This document shows, in pieces, positions 24,061 to 35,144 of a DNA stretch of 64,000 nt. The translations under genes and the position numbers were made by a program. Origin of the DNA: Ottowia flava (GTDB lineage: Bacteria; Pseudomonadota; Gammaproteobacteria; Burkholderiales; Burkholderiaceae_C); NCBI RefSeq assembly GCF_008017535.1, contig NZ_VRUA01000010.1, positions 62,001 through 126,000 on the forward strand, given 5' to 3'. Position 1 is the first letter of the stretch; each line of letters opens with the position of its first letter. The notes beneath the pieces are model-generated. The model ran no database searches. It was given only the letters and a program-made list of their open reading frames with translations, and was not told the origin of the DNA.

Positions 24061-25254
24061 ATGGACTTTTCCCTCTCGCCCGAACTGATCGCGCTGCGTG
24101 ACCGTGTTCGGCAGTTCATCGCCGAACAAGTGATTCCGCTGGAAAACGACGAGCGCCAGTCGCACCACGGCCCCAGCGAGGCGCTGCGCCGCGAGCTGGT
24201 GGCGCGCGGCAAGGCCGCCGGCCTGCTGACACCGCACGCCTCGCGCGAGCTGGGCGGCATGGGCCTGACGCACGTTGAAAAAGCCGTGGTGTTTGAAGAA
24301 GCCGGTTATTCGTGGCTGGGCCCGACGGCGCTGAACATCCACGCGCCAGACGAAGGCAACATCCACCTGATGGAAGAAGTGGCCACGCCGGCGCAGAAAG
24401 AGCGCTGGCTGCGCCCCCAGGTGGCGGGCGAATGGCGGTCTTGCTTTGCCATGACCGAGCCCTCGCCCGGCGCCGGCGCCGACCCGTCCATGCTGGCCAC
24501 CACCGCCGTGCGCGACGGCGACGATTACCTGATCAGCGGCGACAAGTGGTTCATCACCGGGGCCGAAGGCGCGCACTACGCCATCGTCATGGCGCGCATG
24601 GAAGACGGCTCGGCCACCATGTTCCTGACCGACATGGACCGCGAAGGCATTACCCTGGTGCGCAACATGGACGCGATGGACGCCTGCTTTGCCGGCGGCC
24701 ACGGCGTGCTGCGCTTTGACGACGTGCGCATCCCCGCCGCCGACGTGCTGGGTGAGATCGGCAAGGGCTTTCGCTACGCGCAGGTGCGCCTGGCGCCGGC
24801 GCGCCTGACGCACTGCATGCGCTGGCTGGGCCAGGCGCGCCGCGCGCATGACACGGCGCTGAACTACGCGCGCCAACGCCACGCCTTCGGCAAGCCGCTG
24901 GCCGAGCACGAAGGCGTGGGCTTCATGCTGGCCGACAACGACATGGACCTGACCACCGCGCGCCTGCACATCTGGCACACGGCGTGGCTGCTGGACCAGG
25001 GCGAAAAGGGCAACTTTGAATCCAGCCGCGCCAAGGTCGTGTGCTCGGAAGCCGAATGGCGCGTGGTCGACCGCAGCGTGCAAATTTTGGGCGGCCAGGG
25101 CGTGACGGGCGAAACGCCGGTGATGCGCATTTTCACCGACATGCGCGCCTTCCGCATCTACGACGGCCCGAGCGAAGTGCACCGCTGGAGCATGGCGCGC
25201 AAGCTGGTGCACATGGCGGACAAAGCCGCCGCGGCGCCCGAGGCCGGCGCATGA
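24061..25254 (+). CDS. ACAD10/11-type acyl-CoA dehydrogenase (LvaC-like)
   Basis: 397 residues. Acyl-CoA dehydrogenase fold, with FAMTEPSPGAGADPSMLATTA, the HAFGKPLAEHEGV segment and ILGGQGVTGETPVMRIFTDMRAFRIYDGPSEVHRWSMAR. The DGPSEVH ending is typical of the ACAD10/11 branch rather than fatty-acid dehydrogenases. It is translationally coupled (ATGA) to an APH-type phosphotransferase, as in the P. putida lva pathway, where such a pair phosphorylates a 4-hydroxyacyl-CoA and converts it to the 3-hydroxy isomer. That role is inference. ATG at 24061 follows a GGAGGT site. Confidence 0.87.
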   Translation: MDFSLSPELIALRDRVRQFIAEQVIPLENDERQSHHGPSEALRRELVARGKAAGLLTPHASRELGGMGLTHVEKAVVFEEAGYSWLGPTALNIHAPDEGNIHLMEEVATPAQKERWLRPQVAGEWRSCFAMTEPSPGAGADPSMLATTAVRDGDDYLISGDKWFITGAEGAHYAIVMARMEDGSATMFLTDMDREGITLVRNMDAMDACFAGGHGVLRFDDVRIPAADVLGEIGKGFRYAQVRLAPARLTHCMRWLGQARRAHDTALNYARQRHAFGKPLAEHEGVGFMLADNDMDLTTARLHIWHTAWLLDQGEKGNFESSRAKVVCSEAEWRVVDRSVQILGGQGVTGETPVMRIFTDMRAFRIYDGPSEVHRWSMARKLVHMADKAAAAPEAGA

Positions 25255-26315
25255 GCGCGGCCGCCAGCAACGTTGCGTCCACTGGCGCGGCAGCGCTGCC
25301 CCTCGGCCCGCTGACCGACTACCTGCGCGCGCAAGGCCTGCTGGGCGACGCCGCGCCGCAGCTCAGCGTGCTGGCCGGCGGACAGTCCAACCCCACCTTC
25401 CGCATCGACGCGGGCCCAAGCCGCCAGTACGTGCTGCGCAAGAAGCCGGCCGGCACGCTGGTGGCGTCGGCGCACGCCATCGACCGCGAATTCCGCGTGA
25501 TGCAGGCGCTGCAGGGCAGCGGCGTGCCGGTGCCGCGCATGCTGGCGTACTGCGAGGACGGCAGCCTGATCGGCACGCCCTTCTACGTCATGGAATTCCT
25601 GCAGGGCCGCGTCTTCATGGACCAGGGCCTGCCGGGCATGGCGCCGGCCGAACGCCTGGCGATCTATCGCGAGATGAACCGCGTCATCGCCGCGCTGCAC
25701 GCGGTCGACTACCACGCCGTGGGCTTGGGCGATTACGGAAAGGAAGGCCATTACGTGGGCCGCCAGATCGCCCGCTGGACGCGCCAGTGCCGCGAATCGC
25801 CGCTGCCCGTGAACGCCGCCATGCAGCGGCTGATGGACTGGCTGCCCGCGCACCTGCCGCCGGGCGACGAAACCACGCTGGTGCACGGCGACTACCGGTT
25901 GGACAACCTGATCTTCCACCCCACCGAGCCGCGCGTGATCGGCGTGCTGGACTGGGAGCTGTCCACGCTCGGCCACCCGCTGGCGGATCTGGCCTACCAG
26001 TGCATGGGCTGGCGCATCCCGCACGACTTGTGGCGCGGCATTGGCGGGCTGGACCTGACTAGTCTGGGCATTCCGTCCGAAGCCGAGTACGTGCGCTGGT
26101 ACGGCGAAGCGACGGGCCGCGACGCCGCCGGGCACTGGGACTACTACATCGCCTACAACCTGTTCCGCATGGCCGCCATCCTGCACGGCATCGCCCAGCG
26201 CGCACAGGACGGCAACGCAGCCTCGGCCGACGCGGTGCAGACCGGCGCCAAGGCCGGCCCGCTGGCCGAGCTGGGTTGGCAGGCGGCGCAGCGCTACCAG
26301 GCGACGCGGGGTTGA
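25251..26315 (+). CDS. APH-family phosphotransferase (ACAD10/11 kinase-domain-like, LvaA-like)
   Basis: 354 residues of the aminoglycoside/choline kinase-like fold. Visible are the nucleotide strand SVLAGGQSNPTFRI, the Lys-containing YVLRKKPAGTL, the catalytic loop LVHGDYRLDNLIFHP (Asp and Asn) near residue 210 and the metal-binding VIGVLDWELSTLGHPLADLAY. In vertebrate ACAD10/11 this domain is fused to an acyl-CoA dehydrogenase; here it is a separate, overlapping gene. It is therefore more likely a hydroxyacyl-CoA kinase than an antibiotic-resistance enzyme. Confidence 0.87.
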   Translation: MSAAASNVASTGAAALPLGPLTDYLRAQGLLGDAAPQLSVLAGGQSNPTFRIDAGPSRQYVLRKKPAGTLVASAHAIDREFRVMQALQGSGVPVPRMLAYCEDGSLIGTPFYVMEFLQGRVFMDQGLPGMAPAERLAIYREMNRVIAALHAVDYHAVGLGDYGKEGHYVGRQIARWTRQCRESPLPVNAAMQRLMDWLPAHLPPGDETTLVHGDYRLDNLIFHPTEPRVIGVLDWELSTLGHPLADLAYQCMGWRIPHDLWRGIGGLDLTSLGIPSEAEYVRWYGEATGRDAAGHWDYYIAYNLFRMAAILHGIAQRAQDGNAASADAVQTGAKAGPLAELGWQAAQRYQATRG

Positions 26316-26370
26316 AGGGGCGCTGCGGCGTCAGGCGTCGCCGCCGTTCACCCAGTCAGGTTTTCAGAAA

Positions 26371-26425
26371 GGAATCGGCCATCAGCCCTACAACCATCTG
26401 CGCGGTCAGCTACTCAACTTATAGC
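26371..26425 (-). repeat. Dispersed ~55-bp element, copy 9 (3' end of xthA)
   Basis: GGAATCGGCC, ATCAGCCCTACAACCAT, CTGCGC, GGTCA, then a head from GCTACTC to ATAGC. The xthA stop codon (26419-26421) lies in the head. Confidence 0.9.
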
Positions 26426-27210
26426 GACAAATCGTAGTCGATGGTGATCGGCGCGTGGTCGCTGAACTTCTGGTCCTTGTAGATCGCCGTCTCGCGCGCC
26501 AGGTGGGCGATGGCGGGCGTCGCCAGGTGGTAGTCGAGCCGCCAGCCCACGTTCTTGGCGTAGGCCTGACCGCGGTTGCTCCACCACGTGTAGGCCTCGC
26601 CCGTGGTGTCGGGATGCAGGTGGCGGTACACATCCACCAGCTTCAGCTCGTCGATGACGCGGCTGACCCAGGCGCGCTCTTCGGGCAGGAAGCCGCTGTT
26701 TTTCTGGTTGCTCTTCCAGTTCTTGAGGTCGATTTCCTGGTGCGCCACGTTCACGTCGCCGCACAAGACGAAGTCGCGCTCGGCCTGCAGGCGGTGCAGC
26801 ACGGGGTAGAACTCGGCCAGGAAGCGGTACTTGGCCTCCTGCCGCTCCGGGCCGGACGAGCCGGAAGGGAAGTAGCAGCTGATGACGGAGAACTTGCGCT
26901 TGGGCGTGTCAAAACGCACTTCCAGGTAGCGGCCCTCGGCGTCAAATTCTTCCGAGCCATACCCCGCGATCACCGCTGTGGGCTCATGGCGCGTGTACAC
27001 ACCCACGCCGGAGTAGCCCTTCTTCTCGGCCAGGTGAAAGTGCCCCTTCATGCCCGCCAGAATCTCGAACTTGCCGGCCAAGTCGGGCATCTGCGCCTTG
27101 ATTTCCTGCACGCAAATACAATCCGGCGCGTGCTGCTCCAGCCACGTTTCCACGCCTTTGGTGGTGGCCGAACGGATGCCATTCAGGTTGAGGCTGGTGA
27201 GCTTGAACAA
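26419..27210 (-). CDS. xthA: Exodeoxyribonuclease III
   Basis: 263-residue AP endonuclease/3'-exonuclease of base excision repair. Motifs: LTSLNLNGIRSA, catalytic Glu in CVQEIKAQ, GYSGVGVYTR, CGDVNVAHQEIDLKN, the GEAYTWWSNRG loop and the final SDHAPITIDYDL with the catalytic Asp-His. The start is a TTG at 27210 with a GGAGA site; the resulting MFKLTSLNLNG is the normal N-terminus. Only 12 bp separate it from the divergent pyrE start. The last codons and TAA come from a dispersed repeat. Confidence 0.93.
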   Translation of the reverse strand: MFKLTSLNLNGIRSATTKGVETWLEQHAPDCICVQEIKAQMPDLAGKFEILAGMKGHFHLAEKKGYSGVGVYTRHEPTAVIAGYGSEEFDAEGRYLEVRFDTPKRKFSVISCYFPSGSSGPERQEAKYRFLAEFYPVLHRLQAERDFVLCGDVNVAHQEIDLKNWKSNQKNSGFLPEERAWVSRVIDELKLVDVYRHLHPDTTGEAYTWWSNRGQAYAKNVGWRLDYHLATPAIAHLARETAIYKDQKFSDHAPITIDYDLSL

Positions 27211-27222
27211 GGGGATTCTCCA

Positions 27223-27942
27223 ATGAACAGCGCCGTGAACCACGGGCCATCGACCGCCGCCGGGGCGGCCAGCGACCAGGACGGGCTGGCGCAGGAATTC
27301 GTGCAATTTGCCATCGACGCAGGGGTGCTGCGCTTCGGCGAATTCAAGACCAAGGCGGGGCGGATGAGCCCCTACTTCTTCAACGCCGGGCTGTTTGACG
27401 ACGGGGCCAAGCTGGCGCGGCTGGCGCAATTCTATGCGCGGGCCCTGCTGGCGTCGGGGCTGGAGTTCGACGTGATCTTCGGCCCCGCCTACAAGGGCAT
27501 TCCGCTGGGCGCGGCCGTGGCGGTGGAGCTGGCACGCCAGGGCGTCAACAAACCTTTTGCCTACAACCGCAAGGAAGCCAAGGACCACGGCGAAGGCGGC
27601 ACCCTGGTCGGCGCGCCGCTGCAGGGCCGGGTGCTGATCGTGGACGACGTGATTTCGGCCGGCACCGCCGTGCGCGAGTCGATCGCGCTCATCCGCGCGG
27701 CCGGCGCCACGCCGCACGCGGTGGCGATTGCCCTGGACCGACAGGAGAAAGCGACGGAAGGCGGCAAGGACGTGGACTGGAGCGCCGTGCAATATGTCCG
27801 GGAAACGCTGGGCCTGCAGGTGTGCGCCATCGCCAACTTGGCCCAGTTATTGCATCACCTGCAGTCAACTGACAAATTTTTGCCCTACGTCAATGCCGTG
27901 TCCGCCTACCGGACGCGGTATGGCGTTGATCAGAGGACATGA
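27223..27942 (+). CDS. pyrE: Orotate phosphoribosyltransferase
   Basis: 239 residues. Transfers orotate to PRPP in pyrimidine synthesis. The conserved FGEFKTKAGRMSPYFFNAGLF, the GPAYKGIPLG loop, the flexible-loop FAYNRKEAKDHGEGG and the PRPP motif VLIVDDVISAGTAVRE are all present. The first 22 residues extend beyond the E. coli protein; ATG at 27223 has GGGGA 7 bp upstream, but a GTG at 27235 is possible. Divergent from xthA and overlapping the next gene by 4 bp. Confidence 0.95.
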   Translation: MNSAVNHGPSTAAGAASDQDGLAQEFVQFAIDAGVLRFGEFKTKAGRMSPYFFNAGLFDDGAKLARLAQFYARALLASGLEFDVIFGPAYKGIPLGAAVAVELARQGVNKPFAYNRKEAKDHGEGGTLVGAPLQGRVLIVDDVISAGTAVRESIALIRAAGATPHAVAIALDRQEKATEGGKDVDWSAVQYVRETLGLQVCAIANLAQLLHHLQSTDKFLPYVNAVSAYRTRYGVDQRT

Positions 27943-28655
27943 CGAACCGCCTGCGCTACCGCCCCTTTTTACAGATCGTCCGCTGGGTGACTAGCGCTGC
28001 CGTTGTGGCGCTGTGGGCCCCGGTGGCCAGTGCGCAGCCGGCCACGAGCAGCATCTACACCTGCATCGACGCGCACGGCCGTCGCCTCACATCCGACCGA
28101 CCGATTCTGGCCTGCAACGACCGCGAACAGCGCGAGCTGAACCGCAGCGGCACCACCAAGCGCGTGGTCGGCCCGACGCTCACGGCCAAGGAGCGCGAGG
28201 CTGAGGAAGCCCGCCAGCGCGAAGCCGAGCTGGACCGCCAGCGCGCGCGCGACGCCATCCGCCGCGACGAGGCGCTGATCACCCGTTACCCCAACCAGGC
28301 CGCGCACGAACACGGCCGCAAGAACGCGCTGGCGCAAAGCCAGACCATCGTGGGCGCGGCCAAGGAGCGCATCGCCGAGTTGCAGCAGGAGCGCAAGGGC
28401 CTGAACGAGGAGATGGAGTTCTACAAGAAGGACCCGTCCCGGGCCCCTGCCAAGGTGCGCCGCGCGATCGAGGCCAACGCCGAGGCCATCGCCACCCAAC
28501 AGCGCGCCATCGATGCCCAACAAGCCGAGCGCGACCGCATCAATGCCCGCTTCGATGAGCAACTGGCGCGCCTGAAAGTGCTGTGGGCGGCGCAGGCCAA
28601 GGCGCCAGGCAAGGCGCCGGGCGGTGCTTCCGCGCCTGCGGCGCGAACGCCCTAG
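27939..28655 (+). CDS. Secreted coiled-coil protein, DUF4124-like N-terminus
   Basis: 238 residues. Signal peptide (about 1-32, ending VASAQP), then a short domain SIYTCIDAHGRRLTSDRPILACNDREQRELN resembling DUF4124 proteins (a YxCxDxxGxxxxSDRP pattern with two Cys), followed by a long charged, probably coiled-coil region (about residues 75-210; EAEEARQREAELDRQRA) and an Ala/Pro tail. Probably periplasmic. It overlaps pyrE (ATGA), an odd partner, so the shared transcript may be only positional. Confidence 0.75.
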   Translation: MTNRLRYRPFLQIVRWVTSAAVVALWAPVASAQPATSSIYTCIDAHGRRLTSDRPILACNDREQRELNRSGTTKRVVGPTLTAKEREAEEARQREAELDRQRARDAIRRDEALITRYPNQAAHEHGRKNALAQSQTIVGAAKERIAELQQERKGLNEEMEFYKKDPSRAPAKVRRAIEANAEAIATQQRAIDAQQAERDRINARFDEQLARLKVLWAAQAKAPGKAPGGASAPAARTP

Positions 28656-28691
28656 AGCAGACCTGCCCTGGCCAGAGGGTGTTTCTCAAGC

Positions 28692-28746
28692 CAAATTGGC
28701 CGCCAGCCCTACAGCCATCAGCGCAAACAGCTTCTTATTTGATAGC
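28692..28746 (-). repeat. Dispersed ~55-bp element, copy 10
   Basis: CAAATTGGCC, GCCAGCCCTACAGCCAT, CAGCGC, AAACA, then a head from GCTTCTT to ATAGC. It lies between the convergent 27939 gene and gatB. Confidence 0.88.
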
Positions 28747-28789
28747 ATTTTTGGACTGACGCGCGCCGGCCAGCAGGCGCCACTCGCCT

Positions 28790-30292
28790 TCACGCGCCGC
28801 CGAGCTTGCTGCGCAGCAGTTCGTTCACCTGGCCCGGGTTGGCTTTGCCCTTGCTGGCCTTCATCACCTGACCGACCAGCGCGTTGAAGGCCTTGTCCTT
28901 GCCGGCGCGGAACTGGGCCACGTTGTCCGGGTTGGCGGCGATGACCTCGTCGACGATTTTTTCCAGCGCCCCTGAATCGTTCATCTGTTTGAGGCCCTTG
29001 GCCTCGATCAGCGCGTCCACCGCTGCGGCTGCGTCCGCAGCTTCCGATTTTTGCCCCTCGCCCGCCCACAGCGCCTCAAACACCTGGCGCGCGGCGGCGT
29101 TGCTGATGGTGTTGTCGTAGATGCGGCCGATCAGCGCGGCCAGCTGCGCGGCCGAGACCTTGGTCGCTTCGATGCCGATTTCTTCGGCGTTCAGGCGGCG
29201 CGACAGCTCGCCCATCACCCAGTTGCTGGCCAGTTTGGGCTGGCCGCTGGCCTGGGCGGCGGCTTCAAAGTAGGCGCCCATGGCCAGCGACTGCGTGAGC
29301 GTGGTGGCGTCGTACTCGGGCAGGCCGTAATCGGCCACGAAGCGCTCGGCCATGGCGCGCGGCAGCTCGGGCATGGTGGCGCGCGTGCTCTCGATCCACT
29401 CGGCCGACACGCTGAGCGGCGGCAGGTCGGGATCGGGGAAGTAGCGGTAGTCGGCCGAATCTTCCTTGGTGCGCATGGCGCGCGTTTCGCCCGTGTCGGG
29501 GTCGAACAGCACGGTGGCCTGCTGGATCGCCAGGCCGTCTTCGATCTGTTCGATCTGCCAGCGGATCTCGAAGTCGATCGCCTGCTGCATGAAGCGGAAG
29601 CTGTTCAGGTTCTTGATCTCGCGGCGCGTGCCCAGCGGCTGGCCCGGCTTGCGCACGCTGACGTTGGCGTCGCAGCGGAAGCTGCCTTCCTGCATGTTGC
29701 CGTCGCAGATGCCGATCCAGGTGACGATCTTGTGCAGCTCCTTGGCGTAGGCCACGGCCTCGGCGCTGCTGCGCATGTCGGGCTCGGTCACGATCTCCAG
29801 CAGCGGCGTGCCGGCGCGGTTCAAGTCGATGCCCGAAGCGTCGGGGAACTGGTCGTGCACCGACTTGCCGGCATCTTCCTCCAGGTGCGCGCGCACCAGG
29901 CGCACGGTTTTCTTTTCGCGCACCGCGTCGGCGCCCTTGCCGGTTTCGAGGAAGAAGCTGACCTCGCCACCCTGCACCACCGGGATCTCGAACTGGCTGA
30001 TCTGGTAGCCCTTGGGCAAGTCGGGGTAGAAGTAATTCTTGCGGGCAAAAATGCTGCGTGGCGCAATGTGGGAGCCAAGTGCCAGTCCCAATTTGATAGC
30101 GCAGGCCACCGCCTCGCGGTTCATCACCGGCAGCGTGCCGGGCAGCGCCAAGTCAACCGCGCAGGCCTGGGTGTTGGGCTCGGCACCGAAGGCCGTGCTG
30201 GCCCGGCTGAAGATCTTGCTCTGCGTCTGCAGTTGGGCGTGGGTCTCGAAGCCGATGACGACTTCGTAGCCTTGGACGAGCGGAGCACTCAT
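28790..30292 (-). CDS. gatB: Aspartyl/glutamyl-tRNA amidotransferase subunit B
   Basis: 500 residues. GatB catalytic domain with [19 protein letters not shown], the [19 protein letters not shown] zinc/metal region, the [19 protein letters not shown] signature and RCDANVSVR; the C-terminal GatB/YqeY helical domain ([30 protein letters not shown]) binds tRNA. With GatA and GatC it converts Glu-tRNA(Gln)/Asp-tRNA(Asn) to the amidated forms. ATG at 30292. It is separated from gatA by the NlpE-like gene, an unusual insertion in the operon. Confidence 0.95.
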   Translation of the reverse strand: MSAPLVQGYEVVIGFETHAQLQTQSKIFSRASTAFGAEPNTQACAVDLALPGTLPVMNREAVACAIKLGLALGSHIAPRSIFARKNYFYPDLPKGYQISQFEIPVVQGGEVSFFLETGKGADAVREKKTVRLVRAHLEEDAGKSVHDQFPDASGIDLNRAGTPLLEIVTEPDMRSSAEAVAYAKELHKIVTWIGICDGNMQEGSFRCDANVSVRKPGQPLGTRREIKNLNSFRFMQQAIDFEIRWQIEQIEDGLAIQQATVLFDPDTGETRAMRTKEDSADYRYFPDPDLPPLSVSAEWIESTRATMPELPRAMAERFVADYGLPEYDATTLTQSLAMGAYFEAAAQASGQPKLASNWVMGELSRRLNAEEIGIEATKVSAAQLAALIGRIYDNTISNAAARQVFEALWAGEGQKSEAADAAAAVDALIEAKGLKQMNDSGALEKIVDEVIAANPDNVAQFRAGKDKAFNALVGQVMKASKGKANPGQVNELLRSKLGGA

Positions 30293-30359
30293 GGAATCAG
30301 ACAGGACAAAGGTTTGAAATAAGCAGGGGCCGACCAGCGAACACAGGGCATTCGCGCGC

Positions 30360-30794
30360 TCAGCGCGGCGCCTGCCGGGTGAAAAGGTAGCGCGGATCGT
30401 CGCCCAGCGAGGCGTGCGTGCCGTGCTCGCGCAACTCCAGCGCGTTGTCCCGCAGGCGAAACGCCAGGCTGCCGCCACCCTGGGTGCGCAGCACGATCAC
30501 ATCGGGTGCCTGATCGTCGAAGCGGAACTTGCCGCGCGAGACAATCGGCGCCTTGCGCTTGCCGCGGTACAGCTCGCGCACGACGTAGCTGCGATCGGGG
30601 CGCAATTCCACCTCGATGTGGATGCCCAGGCAGTCGGCGCAACGCAGCTCGCCCGCATAGGTACCTTCCCAGGCCATGACCTGCACCGACCGCGGCGCCT
30701 GGATCGGCACGGGCGGCGCCGAGGTGGCCTGTGCAGGCAGGGTCGCGCCCAGCAGCGCAGCAAGGGCAATGACAAGAGGAACTCGCTTGTACAT
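30360..30794 (-). CDS. NlpE N-terminal-like periplasmic protein
   Basis: 144 residues. Signal peptide 1-23 (ATLPAQA cleavage), then an NlpE N-terminal beta-barrel: [36 protein letters not shown] with the CxxC motif. Unlike E. coli NlpE it has no lipobox Cys, so it is probably soluble in the periplasm. NlpE proteins sense copper or surface stress; the role here is unknown. It lies between gatA and gatB on the same strand, 31 bp from gatA and 67 bp from gatB. Confidence 0.78.
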   Translation of the reverse strand: MYKRVPLVIALAALLGATLPAQATSAPPVPIQAPRSVQVMAWEGTYAGELRCADCLGIHIEVELRPDRSYVVRELYRGKRKAPIVSRGKFRFDDQAPDVIVLRTQGGGSLAFRLRDNALELREHGTHASLGDDPRYLFTRQAPR

Positions 30795-30825
30795 GTGAAC
30801 TCCGGTTCAGGTGGCGCCGACCGGC

Positions 30826-32291
30826 TCAGGCCCCGGGCGGGCGGCGCTGGTGAAAATCGGTGGCCTGCTGCAGCCGGTGCGCGACGTTGAGCAAACGCCC
30901 CTCCTGCAGGTAGTTGCCGATCAGCTGGAGGCCGACCGGCATGCCGCCTTCGCCAAAGCCGGCGGGCACACTCAGGCCCGGCAGACCGGCCAGCGAGGCG
31001 GGTAGCGTGTAGATGTCGGCCAGATAGTCGGCCAGCGGGTCGTCGCCGTGCGCACCAATGCCCCAGGCGACCGAAGGCGCCACCGGACCGGCGATCACGT
31101 CGCATTGCTCGAACGCGCGCTGGAAATCCTGCGCGATGAGGCGACGCACCTTTTGCGCCTGCAGGTAGTAGGCGTCGTAGTAACCATGGCTCAGCACATA
31201 GGCGCCGGTCATGATGCGGCGCTGCACCTCGTCGCCAAAGCCCTGGGCGCGGGTCTTCTTGTACATGTCCTCCAGGTCGGTGTAGTCCGGCGCGCGGTAG
31301 CCGAACTTCACACCGTCGAAGCGGCTGAGGTTGGAGCTGGCTTCAGCCGCGGCGAGCACGTAGTACACCGGGATCGCCATGCGCGTGCGCGGCAGCGAGA
31401 TGTCGACCACGGTGGCGCCCAGTTGGCGCAGTTCGGCCAGCGCGCCGTCAATGGCTGCGCGCACGTCGCCGTTCAGGCCCCCCCCGAAAAACTCGGTCGG
31501 CAGGCCGATGCGCAGGCCGGTCAGATCGCCCGTCAGGCCGCGCGTGAAGTCTTCGGCGGGCACATCGAGCGAGGTGGAATCGCGGTCAGGATCCGGCCCG
31601 CAGATGGCCGACAGCAGCAACGCGCAGTCTTCAGCGGTGCGCGCCATCGGGCCAGCTTGGTCGAGGCTGGAGGCAAAGGCCACCATGCCGTAGCGGCTGG
31701 CGCGGCCGTAGGTCGGCTTGATGCCGGTGATGCCGCAGAAGCTGGCCGGCTGGCGGATCGAGCCGCCCGTGTCGGTGCCCGTGGCCGCTGGCGCCAGACG
31801 CCCCGCGACCGCCGCCGCGCTGCCGCCGGACGAGCCGCCCGGCACGCGCACGGCGTCCCACGGGTTGCGCGCAACGCCGTAGGCCGAGTTCTCGTTGCCC
31901 GAGCCCATGGCGAATTCGTCGCAGTTGAGCTTGCCCAGCGTGACCATGCCCGCCTCGGCCAAGCGGTGCACCACCGTGGCGTCGAAGGGCGATCGGTAGG
32001 CCTCGAGCATCTTCGAGCCTGCGGTGGTGGCGAAATCGCGTGTGACGAAGATGTCCTTGTGCGCGATCGGTACGCCTGCCAGCGCGGGTGCGTTGCCCGC
32101 AGTCAGCAGGGCGTCGGCGGCGCGCGCCTGGGCCAGCGTGGCCTCTTCGTCAAGCGCCAGGTAGGCACCGAGATCAGAGGCTGCCTGGCTGCGCGCCAGG
32201 AAATGGCGTGCCACCTCGTCGGCAGACACATCCCGGGACTTCAATCGTGCGGCGAGCTGAGCCACCGTCAAATCGTGCAAGGCGTCGCTCA

Positions 32292-32292
<1 letters not shown>
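30826..32292 (-). CDS. gatA: Aspartyl/glutamyl-tRNA amidotransferase subunit A
   Basis: 488-residue amidase-signature enzyme. The Ser-cisSer-Lys triad is visible: Lys in PIAHKDIF, Ser in [14 protein letters not shown] and Ser in [13 protein letters not shown]. It liberates ammonia from glutamine for GatB. The ATG at 32292 shares a base with the gatC stop (TGATG); a GTG codon immediately upstream is an alternative. Second gene of gatCA-nlpE-gatB. Confidence 0.95.
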
Positions 32293-33832
<1,540 letters not shown>

Positions 33833-34013
33833 TTGGGCTGCGGCCATCGCGCCGCGCTGGCCTATGCCCCACGCGGGAGCATGCCAAAAGCCAACGGAAG
33901 CAACTGCATACGCAAAAAGTGCCGCTCGCGCCGCCGGGAATTGCGCATAATGCTCACATTTCCGTAGCGAATCACTCCCGAATTCGCCAGCGACCGGCAC
34001 CCGCTGACGCCCC

Positions 34014-35144
34014 ATGCCTCTCGAAACGCTAGACCGCTCGCCGCCGCCCTTCTTCAAACAAGGGCCGTCGGCGCTGTCTCGCCTGGTGTTTTTCAGCGCC
34101 CTGGCACTGTTTCTGATGGTGGCCGATGCGCGCTTTCACCTGGTGCAACCCCTGCGCGCTGCCATTGCCACGGCGCTGTACCCGGCGCAATGGCTGGCCT
34201 TGCAGCCGGTGCAGATGGTGAACGATTTCACCGCCTACCTCACCGACCTGAAAACCGCGCACGTGACTGAAGAAGCCGCACGCCGCAAGCTGGCCGAACA
34301 GTCGCAGCGCGCCGGCCAGGTTGAACAGTTGCTGCTGGAAAACAACCGCCTGCGCGGCTTGCTGACGCTGCGCGAGCGTGTGCAGGTGACGGCCACCGCA
34401 GCGCAGGTGCTGTACGACGCAACCGACCCGTACAGCCGCCGCGTGGTGATCGACAAGGGGCAGATGCAGGGCATCGAGCCGGGCTCGCCCGTGATGGACG
34501 AATCCGGCGTGCTGGGTCAGGTGACGCGCGTCTACCCGTTCGTCAGTGAGATCACGCTGCTGATCGATCGCGATCAGGTGATCCCGGTGATGAACGCCCG
34601 CACCGGCGCACGCAGCGTGGCCTATGGAGACCCGACGCAGCACGGTGGCTCGATGGAGCTGCGCTACATGTCGGTCACCGAAGACGTCAAGGAAGGCGAC
34701 TTGCTGACCACCAGCGGGGTGGACGGGGTCTATGCGCCCGGCCTGCCCGTGGCCAAGGTCACGCGCGTCGACCGGCGCAGCGACACCAGCTTTGCGCGCA
34801 TCGTCTGCCAGCCCTTGGCCAACCTAAGCGCGGTCACGCACGTGATGGTGCTCACGCCGCTGACGCCGCCCTCCACCGCGGCGCTCCAAACGGCCAGTGC
34901 GCCGCTGCCAGGGGCTTTGCCCGCCGCGCGGCCCGCGTCGGCCGTGGTGGACGATGCGGTGGCCGCAGCACCCGCGCCGCGCGGCTCCCGCCCGGCTGGA
35001 CCGCGTGCCGCGTCGGCCAGCGCCCCGGCGCGAGGCGCTCCAGTTGCGGCGACACCGCCACGGCGCACCGCACCGCCCGCACGGGCGGCCTCGAGCCCGC
35101 GCGCAGCCCCGCCCCGCACCGCTGCTTCAGGAGCCGCCCGATGA
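34014..35144 (+). CDS. mreC: Rod-shape-determining protein MreC
   Basis: 376 residues. Single N-terminal membrane anchor (about residues 25-45), a coiled coil (about 70-115; ARRKLAEQSQRAGQVEQLLLENNRLRGLL) and the two-barrel MreC domain with VVIDKGQMQGIEPGSPVMDESGVLGQV. An Ala/Pro/Arg-rich low-complexity tail of about 85 residues follows residue 290, longer than the minimal family. It is periplasmic and bridges MreB to PBP2. ATG at 34014, 181 bp after mreB; overlaps mreD by 4 bp. Confidence 0.93.
   Translation: MPLETLDRSPPPFFKQGPSALSRLVFFSALALFLMVADARFHLVQPLRAAIATALYPAQWLALQPVQMVNDFTAYLTDLKTAHVTEEAARRKLAEQSQRAGQVEQLLLENNRLRGLLTLRERVQVTATAAQVLYDATDPYSRRVVIDKGQMQGIEPGSPVMDESGVLGQVTRVYPFVSEITLLIDRDQVIPVMNARTGARSVAYGDPTQHGGSMELRYMSVTEDVKEGDLLTTSGVDGVYAPGLPVAKVTRVDRRSDTSFARIVCQPLANLSAVTHVMVLTPLTPPSTAALQTASAPLPGALPAARPASAVVDDAVAAAPAPRGSRPAGPRAASASAPARGAPVAATPPRRTAPPARAASSPRAAPPRTAASGAAR

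Noticed and set aside
25251..26315. Aminoglycoside-resistance phosphotransferase
   Set aside because: The fold matches, but overlap with an ACAD10/11-type dehydrogenase and the motif details point to metabolism.
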